6,412 nucleotides of DNA from an uncultured Halomicronema sp. (GTDB lineage: Bacteria > Cyanobacteriota > Cyanobacteriia > Phormidesmidales > Phormidesmidaceae), in the NCBI GenBank assembly GCA_937897665.1, contig CALCPB010000265.1, forward strand, positions 1 through 6,412. Reading direction: 5' to 3'. Below are positions 1-5,553 of the stretch, in pieces. The notes below the pieces were generated by a model. The model was not told where the DNA came from. It saw only the letters and a list, made by a program, of their open reading frames with translations, and made no database searches. The number at the start of each line of letters is the position of its first letter. Positions within the stretch are counted from its first letter, which is position 1. Both the position numbers and the translations under genes were made by a program.

Positions 1-63
1 GCTCAGTGGTAGAGCGTCACCTTGCCAAGGTGAATGTCGCGCGTTCGAATCGCGTTACCCGCT
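1..63 (+). tRNA. tRNA-Gly (anticodon GCC), 5' end cut by window edge
   Basis: The sequence folds as a tRNA lacking only its first nine or so bases. The D arm is GCTC (1-4) with GAGC (12-15). The anticodon stem is TCACC (17-21) with GGTGA (29-33), around the loop TTGCCAA (22-28) with anticodon GCC at 24-26. The T arm is GCGCG (39-43) with CGCGT (51-55) around TTCGAAT. The 3' acceptor strand is TACCCGC (56-62), so the missing 5' strand should read close to GCGGGTA. Base 63 is the discriminator. CCA is not encoded, so the tail must be added after transcription. A run of six T (63-68) follows directly and may help end transcription. Reads GGC and GGT glycine codons. Confidence 0.96.
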
Positions 64-227
64 TTTTTCATTCTTCAACTAATGCGGCATCAAGACTAAG
101 AATTCGGGTAGGCAGTTCTTACAGTGTTTGCCACGCAAGGCTTCTGAAAAGAGCTGACCCGAAAATTTAGCGTTGGCAGATCACTCGCTTGGTTCTTCAT
201 CTTATCAATATTTTTTGAAGACTCGAC

Positions 228-249
228 ATCCGTACATTATCCGTACATT
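228..249. repeat. Perfect tandem duplication of an 11-bp unit
   Basis: ATCCGTACATT occurs twice head to tail without spacer (228-238 and 239-249). The unit is about one helical turn, so both copies present the same face of DNA, as in some direct-repeat operators. No gene starts nearby, so a regulatory role is inference; simple slippage duplication is the alternative. Confidence 0.9.
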
Positions 250-331
250 TACTGCCAGCAAGAATTTGCACTAGTTGTGTCCTTTTCAGGCCGTGCTTGC
301 TGCCTACAACGCATCTAGTCCTCGTGCTCGC

Positions 332-473
332 GCAACGTGAGAAAAGTTGACTCAACCGTTGCACTTAAGCTCCCGCCTAGAAGCCAATGGTGGAGCGACG
401 GTTGGTAACAGTCGCTCTGTACTCTCGCAGACGAGAAAGAAATACTGGACACATTGGCGCTGAACCAACCGTC
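332..473. ncRNA. Candidate structured RNA or regulatory element with nested inverted repeats
   Basis: About 140 bases contain five perfect inverted repeats: GCAACG (332-337) with CGTTGC (357-362); GTTG (346-349) with CAAC (353-356); GAGCGAC (393-399) with GTCGCTC (411-417); TCTCG (423-427) with CGAGA (432-436); and GACGGTTGGT (397-406) with ACCAACCGTC (464-473). The heptamer CAACCGT is present at 353-359 and 466-472, and its complement at 398-404, so the middle copy could pair with either flank. The 10-bp stem and the 7-bp hairpin share bases 397-399 and exclude each other. There is no U-run and no known RNA family match by eye. The strand is unknown. The call rests only on base pairing and could be coincidence or a protein-binding site cluster. 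Confidence 0.3.
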
Positions 474-1013
474 TTTGTCATGTAAGGCGATCGCCGATTC
501 TTCACATCAACGCTATTGAGGCTGAACGATAGTCGAGTTCATTCGGCAACGCACTCAACCCCAGGCAGTCAGAGACTAGGCCTAAATTTAATCCTTATTT
601 CACAGACCAATCTAACAAGATAATTTGATTAAGTATTTTTGTCGAGACTGTTTGTTACATTTATGGCTCAATATAAAGACATCTACTTCGAATCTTTAAA
701 CTGAAAATCAATTTAAAAAGTTTTCATGAACTTGCCAGGACGGAGATTGGCATTTCAAGCGAAAACTCCGAATAATCACTTACATCAGGCTAAGCGAGTA
801 GCTTGTTTTTGCGAACTGTCTTCGTAATTCAGCGGGCAGGGTTATCCAGCACATTGGTCTATTAGGGTTTTGGTTTATGCCGCTAGGGATGTCTTCGTCA
901 ATGCCACCGAGGTGAATCGTTGAGCTTGGTTTTCCATCAAGCACCTTGATTCACTGGATAAAGGTTTTTGGCCGATCTTTCGCGGGACTGCTGTCAAGAA
1001 AATGCGGGTTTTT

Positions 1014-1017
1014 GGAG
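1014..1017 (+). promoter_or_regulatory. Ribosome binding site that decides the pssD-like start
   Basis: GGAG sits nine bases before ATG 1027, the usual Shine-Dalgarno spacing. The open frame extends upstream to a TTG at 946, but that has no such site and would add 27 residues before the conserved N-terminal Rossmann motif, so ATG 1027 is preferred. Confidence 0.75.
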
Positions 1018-1026
1018 ATTGAATCG

Positions 1027-1473
1027 ATGAAGCTAATGCTGGTATGTACTTCTGGCGGTCATTTTTCGACCATGAGAAGCCTTAAAAGCTTCTGGGAACT
1101 TCACGACAGGGTCTGGGTGACTGATCGCAAGAAAGATACCGAAAGCCTCATGGGCGATGAAGAGGTCTTCTGGATGCCTTACCAGGCTCCTCGTAACGTG
1201 ATGACGTTGCTGTTGAACCTACCGCGAATTTTTTATCTGTTGCTGCAGCAAAAGCCAGACATGGTGATCTCCACTGGGGCAAGCATTGCGATTGGGACGG
1301 CGATGCTGGCTAAATTGTTGGGCATCAAGTTTGTCTTCATCGAAAGCATCTCGCGATCGCAGGAACTCAGCCTCTCTGGCAAGATTGTCTATCGTGTATC
1401 CGATGAGTTTTACGTACAGTGGCCAACCCTAGCCGAAAAGTACCCCAAAGCCCTATATCGGGGATACGTCTGA
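1027..1473 (+). CDS. pssD: PssD/Alg14-like glycosyltransferase subunit
   Basis: Protein of 148 residues, the normal size for the PssD/EpsE/Cps14F family (Alg14-like fold). In known members it is the membrane-associated half of a split glycosyltransferase: it anchors the PssE/Alg13-like catalytic partner and helps add a sugar from a UDP donor to a lipid-linked sugar on the cytoplasmic face during polysaccharide repeat-unit assembly. Visible hallmarks are CTSGGH at residues 7-12 (first Rossmann loop), a hydrophobic segment at about 57-75, KPDMVISTGAS at 76-86, FIESISR at 104-110, and YVQWP at 129-133 followed by a YPKA segment near the C-terminus. The start is ATG 1027, supported by GGAG at 1014. 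The partner gene begins 81 bp downstream on the same strand. Donor and acceptor cannot be read from the sequence. The family is secure; the symbol is by similarity only. Confidence 0.9.
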   Translation: MKLMLVCTSGGHFSTMRSLKSFWELHDRVWVTDRKKDTESLMGDEEVFWMPYQAPRNVMTLLLNLPRIFYLLLQQKPDMVISTGASIAIGTAMLAKLLGIKFVFIESISRSQELSLSGKIVYRVSDEFYVQWPTLAEKYPKALYRGYV

Positions 1474-1554
1474 AGCGAGCAAGGGCGAGCTGCGTGTCTG
1501 TAAATAATTTTGTGAGTGCCGTTATAAATATTTTCCCGAAGGATAAAAGCCTCC

Positions 1555-2154
1555 ATGATTACTGTGACTTTAGGAACGATTTCGTTTCCCTTTGACCGTG
1601 TGGTGCAATGGCTAGAGCAGCTGTTAGACGAAAAAGTAGTAAATGAGGCGATTGTATTTCAGCATGGTGCGACCAATCCAGGCGTCGTGTCTAGACATCC
1701 CTTGGTCAGAGCCACGCCGTTCTTGGAGTTTGAACGTCTGGAGAGCCTGAGCAAGCAGTCTAACTTAGTCATTTCCCATGCTGGGCAAGGGTCTACTCGC
1801 GGTCTAGCAGCCAAGAAAGTACCGTTTGTCGTGATTCCTCGGCTGGCTAGCTACGGCGAGCACGTGGACAATCACCAGCTCTTGTTTGCCCAAAGCGTTC
1901 GACCACTCGGAGTGCAATATTGCTCTAGCTACGAAGAGATTAAGCGCTCTGTGCTCAACCCCCCTCCAGCTTTTCGAGGGCCACTCTTGCAAGGCCCCCG
2001 ACTGGTGGAATACCTAATGGAGCGATATCAGACGAGTGAGGCCGACAGCCGACAGATCGCTCAGCGCCTTGAGACTGAAGAGCCGGATCAAGCACCTGTC
2101 GCTGAAACTCCCAGCCAGCCAGCTGAGCAGCCATTGACCGTGTCGTCAAAATAA
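1555..2154 (+). CDS. pssE: PssE/Alg13-like UDP-sugar glycosyltransferase subunit with extra C-terminal tail
   Basis: Protein of 199 residues; the family (glycosyltransferase 28 C-terminal, Alg13-like) is usually about 160. It should bind the UDP-sugar and act only with the PssD-like partner at the inner membrane. Hallmarks: a start strand ending in LGT (residues 6-8), FPFDR (11-15), the nucleotide-sugar loop SHAGQGS (74-80), IPR (94-96) and GEHVDNHQ (101-108), the typical PssE signature. Residues from about 160 to 199 form a polar tail rich in Glu, Pro and Gln that looks disordered and is not part of the fold. GAAGGAT at 1538-1544 gives a good ribosome site ten bases before the ATG. The gap to pssD is larger than the near overlap often seen for this pair, and no other polysaccharide genes lie in the window. 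Sugar specificity is unknown. Confidence 0.9.
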   Translation: MITVTLGTISFPFDRVVQWLEQLLDEKVVNEAIVFQHGATNPGVVSRHPLVRATPFLEFERLESLSKQSNLVISHAGQGSTRGLAAKKVPFVVIPRLASYGEHVDNHQLLFAQSVRPLGVQYCSSYEEIKRSVLNPPPAFRGPLLQGPRLVEYLMERYQTSEADSRQIAQRLETEEPDQAPVAETPSQPAEQPLTVSSK

Positions 2155-2460
2155 GTTGTTGATGGCTGTCTGAAACGCCCTATGGTTCCAAGAGTATGCC
2201 AAAAAACAACCTGAGCAAGAACCCGGTTTCTGGGAACTGGGTTCTTCAGATGGGATGTTTGTAATTTTGGATTACTCTCAGGAGCGGCCGTTAGAATTGC
2301 CCCATTGGCGGAGTTCAGGAATTGAGCGCTGAGCATAAGGGCAAAATCATCACCCGACTTCAGAGATTGAGTGCTGGGTAACTTGCGCTTTTAGATTTTA
2401 ACAACCAGCGCCGTCAGACTCGTTACTGGGCCAAGATTCTCAAACCAGTTCTGCGGGTGA
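2155..2460. other. Convergent intergenic region with hairpin and coding-like debris
   Basis: The region lies between the stop of the pssE-like gene and the stop of the minus-strand TPR gene. It contains a strong hairpin (2217-2246) inside a longer imperfect palindrome. Two plus-strand stretches stay open without a plausible start: 52 codons at 2174-2329, and 28 plus 43 codons at 2295-2510 in another frame, interrupted by one TAA at 2379. Their amino-acid content looks protein-like, but I recognise no family, so a decayed gene is only a possibility. Confidence 0.4.
2199..2270. terminator. Strong hairpin in convergent gap, probable shared terminator
   Basis: AAGAACCC (2217-2224) pairs perfectly with GGGTTCTT (2239-2246); the stem extends inward through GGTT/AACT with one G-T pair, giving 12 bp and a 6-base loop. 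Outward, CTG (2211-2213) pairs with CAG (2247-2249) and CCAAAA (2199-2204) with TTTTGG (2265-2270), making a 72-bp imperfect palindrome. Read on the minus strand, a run of six T (complement of 2201-2206) lies ten bases after the core, farther than in a standard intrinsic terminator. Its position, 62 bp past the pssE stop and between convergent genes, supports termination from both sides. A small MITE-like relic is an alternative. Confidence 0.5.
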
Positions 2461-3219
2461 TTAAATCACCTGCTGCTGAATCTCGACGACTTGTTGAATT
2501 TGATTGCGGCTAAACCCGGCGCGGGTGAGATAGTTCAAGTGACCCGACTGATAGTAACGGCCGTCTAGCTGCAGCGCTTGGTTGTAAGCAGCACGCGCGG
2601 CACTCGCATCTTGATTGCTCCAATGAGCTAAGGCCAAGGCCACCCAGGGATGGGGGTTGTAGGGCTCTAACTCAGTCGCCCGGTTGGCGTGACGAATGGC
2701 CGCGTCGACATCTGGCAATCGCTGATAGGCCAGGCTGAGATTGTAGTAGGCAATTTCGTTCTCAGGGTTGAGCGTTTTGGCTTGGGTATGGGTGGCGATC
2801 GCCGCGTCAATATTGCCATTGACCAAATAGGCAATACCCAACGCATTCAAGGCCGGAATGTACTCAGCATCCAGTTCTATCGCTCGATTGAGCACAGCGA
2901 TCGCCTCGTCTCGGTCGCCAGCGAGATGTTGCGTCCACCCGAGCAAGACGTAGCCCGAAACTGTCCTGGGGGCCAAGGCAACGGCAGTTTTCAAAGCGGC
3001 GATCGCAGTCGCAAAATCGTCAGCCTGGCGCGCGGCAAGTCCAGCTTGGCGATACCCTTCGGCGGCTTTTAGATCTTCTAAAAAGAGCGGATACGGAAGT
3101 GTGGTGAGGAGAGCATCTGGGATTAAAACAGACTGCAGCGGTACCAGCGGCTCAGGTGTGGCGCAACTAATCATGCTGCTGGAGGCAATCAAGACAAACG
3201 GTAGAACACCTCGATTCAT
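2461..3219 (-). CDS. TPR-repeat protein, probable lipoprotein
   Basis: Protein of 252 residues. The N-terminus (MNRG then a hydrophobic stretch) ends at Cys19 in SMISCA, which fits a lipoprotein signal, although Met at -3 is atypical for a lipobox. After a linker come five consecutive 34-residue tetratricopeptide repeats at about 53-86, 87-120, 121-154, 155-188 and 189-222, with consensus-like positions (A-I-A-L, LNP, LEP) and then a Gln-rich end. TPRs form a scaffold for protein binding; the partner is unknown. The start ATG at 3217-3219 is chosen because it gives a clean signal peptide and has purine-rich GAGAAGAG eight bases upstream; an in-frame TTG at 3249 would add ten residues and spoil the signal. 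It is transcribed opposite to its neighbours, divergently from the peroxiredoxin. HIP1 occurs three times at exactly 102-bp spacing. The TPR call is firm, lipidation likely. Confidence 0.88.
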   Translation of the reverse strand: MNRGVLPFVLIASSSMISCATPEPLVPLQSVLIPDALLTTLPYPLFLEDLKAAEGYRQAGLAARQADDFATAIAALKTAVALAPRTVSGYVLLGWTQHLAGDRDEAIAVLNRAIELDAEYIPALNALGIAYLVNGNIDAAIATHTQAKTLNPENEIAYYNLSLAYQRLPDVDAAIRHANRATELEPYNPHPWVALALAHWSNQDASAARAAYNQALQLDGRYYQSGHLNYLTRAGFSRNQIQQVVEIQQQVI

Positions 3220-3509
3220 AGCGCTAACTCTTCTCTCAACTGTTAGCAATTAGCCTGGATTTCTTTGTTTCTAAAGATGTTAAGAAATGCTCTGGCTAAA
3301 GCTTTGCCGGCTTCATCGAAAGTTCTTCTCAACATCAGACTATTTTAGATTTTGGGCATCACCTTTACCGTGAACTCAATATCGCATTTTAGAAAGGTCA
3401 AACGGCTGGTCGCTGCCTGGTTTATAGGAACATGATATATTCTATGTGTTTTGTGAGATGACTGCGTCTGTCTTCACAAGCAAGTCCGCACCTCAGAGGG
3501 CGAGAGTCT
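3220..3509. other. Divergent intergenic region between TPR and peroxiredoxin genes
   Basis: These 290 bases must hold promoters for both directions. On the plus side only a weak candidate is visible (see 3436-3441). On the minus side no convincing -35/-10 pair was found. Two similar strings, TCTTCTCTCAAC (3229-3240) and GTTCTTCTCAAC (3322-3333), are noted without assigned meaning. Confidence 0.5.
3436..3441 (+). promoter_or_regulatory. Possible -10 box for the peroxiredoxin gene
   Basis: TATATT matches TATAAT at five of six positions, about 70 bases before the ATG. The expected -35 place (3413-3418, CTGCCT) matches TTGACA at only three positions, so this would be a -35-weak promoter, possibly needing an activator. 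A short dyad ACAT (3430-3433) with ATGT (3444-3447) spans the box and could be an operator. Confidence 0.3.
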
Positions 3510-4115
3510 ATGAATAGTTCCGTAGCAGGCTGTCTCCGTGTGGGTCAATCAGCCCCTGATTTCATCGCGACCGCTGTCGTTGATCAAGAGTTTAAGCCGA
3601 TCAAGCTCTCTGACTATCGCGGCAAATACGTAGTTCTTTTCTTTTATCCTCTCGATTTTACGTTTGTTTGTCCGACTGAAATCGCGGCTTTCAGCGATCG
3701 CTATCCCGAATTTGATGACCTCAATACAGAGATTTTAGGAATTTCTGTTGATAGCGAATTTTCTCACCTCGCGTGGATTCAAACTGAACGGACTCAGGGG
3801 GGGGTTGGTGATTTGAACTACCCGCTCGTTTCTGATCTAAAAAAAGAAATTAGTGCTGCTTACAATGTGCTCGATCCCGATGCGGGAGTGGCCCTGCGGG
3901 GGTTGTTCATTATCGATAAAGAGGGCGTCATTCAGCACGCAACCGTCAATAATCTCTCCTTTGGTCGCAATGTCGAAGAGACGTTGCGGGTGCTGCAGGC
4001 CATTCGGCATGTCCAAACGCACCCTGATGAGGTGTGTCCAGCTGGCTGGAAACCCGGCGAAAAGACCATGAACCCTGACCCAGTGAAATCGAAGGAGTTC
4101 TTTGCCGCTGTCTAA
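3510..4115 (+). CDS. Typical 2-Cys peroxiredoxin (AhpC/Prx1 family)
   Basis: Protein of 201 residues, full length for the family. It reduces hydrogen peroxide and alkyl hydroperoxides, using thioredoxin-type donors. The peroxidatic Cys54 lies in [13 protein letters not shown] with Pro47 and Thr51 of the PxxxTxxC signature; Arg130 (ALRGLF) fits the active-site arginine. The resolving Cys176 is in VCPAGW. Typical 2-Cys enzymes act as obligate homodimers with disulfides between Cys54 and Cys176 of two chains. Residues 97-100 are GGVG where sensitive enzymes carry GGLG, and the C-terminal helix has FF (197-198) where YF is usual. Purine-rich GAGAG (3502-3506) precedes the ATG closely. No terminator was found before the second redoxin gene 213 bp downstream, so co-transcription is possible. 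The family assignment is very secure; only the degree of overoxidation sensitivity is uncertain. Confidence 0.97.
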   Translation: MNSSVAGCLRVGQSAPDFIATAVVDQEFKPIKLSDYRGKYVVLFFYPLDFTFVCPTEIAAFSDRYPEFDDLNTEILGISVDSEFSHLAWIQTERTQGGVGDLNYPLVSDLKKEISAAYNVLDPDAGVALRGLFIIDKEGVIQHATVNNLSFGRNVEETLRVLQAIRHVQTHPDEVCPAGWKPGEKTMNPDPVKSKEFFAAV

Positions 4116-4328
4116 CCGTGTTGGTAGGGACCCCAAAGACCACTGCGGACAGCCATCGTTTGAGTGGATCAACTCTACATCGACAGACAGCAAGTTCTCC
4201 CCCATCGATGTCAGCCAAACCAACCCTTCCCGTTTTTCTATCGCCGCTTGCACCCAAGTCAGCGGCGATACTCTACAGAATTAGCGCCGCCGTCTACGAG
4301 CTTAGCGATCGCCCTGACGACTCTTCCT

Positions 4329-4901
4329 ATGACCAGTCTTTCCTCCTCTGCTGAGCTTCAATCCAAATTAGTGAATGGGCGCTTTTGGCGTCATTTCTTA
4401 CCGCTCCCAGCGACCAACTGCTTAGCCTTAGGCGATCGCGCGCCCGATTTCACCTTGACTGAGGTCGCGACTCGTCAGCCCTATCGGCTGTCACAACATT
4501 GGGGCGAGCGGCCTGTGGTGTTGGCGTTTACCCGCATTTTCACAGAGCGCCATTATTGTCCCCTCTGTTTCCCTCACTTGGTGGCACTCAGCGCCGCCGC
4601 TGAAAAGTTTCGGGCGGCTGGCAGTCAGCTAATTTTGGTCACCAGCACTGACTTAGCACAGAGCCAAGCGGTCAAGACGGAGCTGAATTTGCAAGCGCCG
4701 CTGCTCAGCGACCCACTGGGTGAAGTCTTTCGGCAGTATGGTACGGGGCAAGCTTTGGGCGCGCCACTGCCCGCTCAGTTTTTGTTGGATAAATATGGCC
4801 GGATTCGTTTCTGGCATCGCTTTTCGTTTTTGGACTACAACGCTGAGCCCCTGAAGCTGCTGTATCAACTGGCGACAATGACAGCTGATGACTCAGGCTA
4901 G
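4329..4901 (+). CDS. Redoxin / peroxiredoxin-like thioredoxin-fold protein with CPLC motif
   Basis: Protein of 190 residues of the AhpC/TSA-redoxin superfamily. The N-terminal LALGDRAPDFTL (32-43) is the usual redoxin entry. RPVVLAFTRIFTERHYCPLC (61-80) is the active-site strand and loop, with Cys77 and Cys80 forming a CXXC. Later come SDPLGEVFRQYG (127-138) and an FLLDKYGRIRF strand (151-161), as in peroxiredoxins. Four residues, not two, separate Thr72 from Cys77, so it is not a canonical PxxxTxxC peroxiredoxin; peroxidase or disulfide reductase activity is inferred. The start is uncertain: ATG 4329 has no clear ribosome site, and the frame is open back to a GTG at 4164, which would add 55 residues with no family resemblance. 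It follows the 2-Cys peroxiredoxin on the same strand, suggesting a shared role in redox defence. A hairpin-T-run lies 85 bp after the stop. Confidence 0.85.
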   Translation: MTSLSSSAELQSKLVNGRFWRHFLPLPATNCLALGDRAPDFTLTEVATRQPYRLSQHWGERPVVLAFTRIFTERHYCPLCFPHLVALSAAAEKFRAAGSQLILVTSTDLAQSQAVKTELNLQAPLLSDPLGEVFRQYGTGQALGAPLPAQFLLDKYGRIRFWHRFSFLDYNAEPLKLLYQLATMTADDSG

Positions 4902-4985
4902 TGAAGCTGCCGCTGGTGAACTGATCGCACTATGAGGAGTCGTAACAAACGGTAGAGAAGCCGAGCAAAATTTGGCACTATCAAA

Positions 4986-5021
4986 GTCAAGATGCCGAAG
5001 CATCTGACCACTCGTTTTTTT
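4986..5021 (+). terminator. Hairpin plus T-run, probable intrinsic terminator
   Basis: GTCA-A-GATGC (4986-4995) pairs with GCATCTGAC (5000-5008) around the tetraloop CGAA, giving nine base pairs with one bulged A (4990). Seven T follow at 5015-5021 after a six-base gap. It is placed to end the redoxin transcript. It also lies just 27 bases before the next start codon, so it could instead act as an attenuator for that gene. Confidence 0.55.
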
Positions 5022-5048
5022 GAAGTAAGCTGAGTCCCTATTACTGCC

Positions 5049-5387
5049 ATGGCAGAGCCTGTTGAACCCATCATTCTGCCGCCAGCAGAAAATCCTGAAC
5101 AAGAGGGCCAGTGGCTAAATGCCTCGCTGCATCACTGGTTAAATACAGAGTTTCCGCCCGAAGAAGTCAATACGGAGATTGCCGAGAGAGCCGCTCAAGT
5201 CTTTGTGCGACAACGCATGGAGGGCGAGAATGATTTAGGGGCACTCGTCTTGGCAATTCTCACCGAGATGCAGGGCTTTGACTTCTCCAAAAGTTTCTAC
5301 GGCGAGTTTGCGATCGCCAATGCCGTTAGTGATCTGCTGTTAGACAGTTTGGGCATCGATCACTGCTGTGGGGCAGACGCGGGTTAA
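5049..5387 (+). CDS. Conserved hypothetical protein of cyanobacterial type
   Basis: Protein of 112 residues, acidic, soluble, without signal peptide or membrane segment. A Pro/Glu-rich N-terminus (1-20) leads to a compact part: WLNASLHHWLNTEF (22-35), EIAERAAQVFVRQRMEGEND (43-62), then a probable helix around LGALVLAILTEMQGFDFSKSF (63-83, described from residues 63 to 83) and AIANAVSDLLLDSLGI (88-103), ending in a Cys pair (106-107). The pattern resembles small conserved proteins of cyanobacteria, from memory and unverified; no function is known to me. The start ATG 5049 is the only reasonable one because an in-frame TGA lies at 5031, yet no Shine-Dalgarno is visible. A HIP1 site at 5310 reads through its Ala-Ile-Ala. 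It lies between the redoxin and a lipoprotein gene, but a terminator-like hairpin upstream suggests its own expression. Confidence 0.8.
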   Translation: MAEPVEPIILPPAENPEQEGQWLNASLHHWLNTEFPPEEVNTEIAERAAQVFVRQRMEGENDLGALVLAILTEMQGFDFSKSFYGEFAIANAVSDLLLDSLGIDHCCGADAG

Positions 5388-5492
5388 CGCCCTCAATTTT
5401 CCACACCGCTGCAGACAGACCGGAGCAAACGACCTCTGACAGTCAAAGAGCGTCACTCAGACAATGATGGTTCACCCTCTCGGTATAGCCAA

Positions 5493-5521
5493 TTGTCACG
5501 GCGACCGCCTTCGCTGATAAT
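5493..5521 (+). promoter_or_regulatory. Sigma70-type promoter for the DUF3153-like gene
   Basis: TTGTCA (5493-5498) and GATAAT (5516-5521) each match the consensus at five of six positions, with an ideal 17-base spacer. Transcription would start near 5528, leaving a leader of about 26 bases before ATG 5554. Confidence 0.6.
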
Positions 5522-5553
5522 GCGCTGTAGTCACTCAAACAAACCAGATAATT

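Larger units (their letters stand above)
64..1026. other. Long gene-free stretch between tRNA-Gly and pssD-like gene
   Basis: I see no convincing protein gene on either strand over about 960 bases. Open stretches are short, lack good starts and resemble no family I know. The stretch is AT-rich in its middle (about 590-730) and holds several small inverted repeats, for example TGAAAA (702-707) with TTTTCA (721-726) and TGCCA (733-737) with TGGCA (748-752). A HIP1 site lies at 487-494 and an 8-bp palindrome TAGGCCTA at 577-584. No match to cyanobacterial tmRNA, 6S RNA, RNase P RNA, Yfr1 or Yfr2 was recognised by eye. No convincing -35/-10 pair for the downstream gene was found. It may be a long leader, an unannotated RNA gene, or eroded DNA beside a tRNA. 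Confidence 0.6.

Noticed and set aside
377..481. 34-residue minus-strand open frame (start MTKTVGSAPM, Arg-rich)
   Set aside because: No ribosome site, no family I recognise, and it overlaps the inverted-repeat cluster, which explains the sequence at least as well.
946..1026. Upstream extension of the pssD-like gene from a TTG codon
   Set aside because: TTG start without ribosome site; ATG 1027 has GGAG at good spacing and begins right at the conserved motif.
2088..2336. 82-residue minus-strand frame overlapping the end of the pssE-like gene
   Set aside because: It runs through the hairpin, overlaps a well-supported gene, and has no ribosome site or family resemblance.
2689..3072. 127-residue plus-strand frame within the TPR gene
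   Set aside because: It is the shadow of a clear TPR coding region on the opposite strand.
3837..4257. Minus-strand frames of 138 and 103 codons opposite the peroxiredoxin end
   Set aside because: They oppose a highly conserved enzyme gene and show no domain of their own.
4102..4354. Short plus-strand frames in the gap between the two redoxin genes
   Set aside because: They overlap each other and neighbouring genes, have low-complexity Ser/Pro content and no recognisable domain.
4990..5005. AGATGC-CGAA-GCATCT as a separate 6-bp hairpin
   Set aside because: The alternative pairing with a bulged A gives nine pairs and lies nearer the T-run, so it is reported as the terminator instead.
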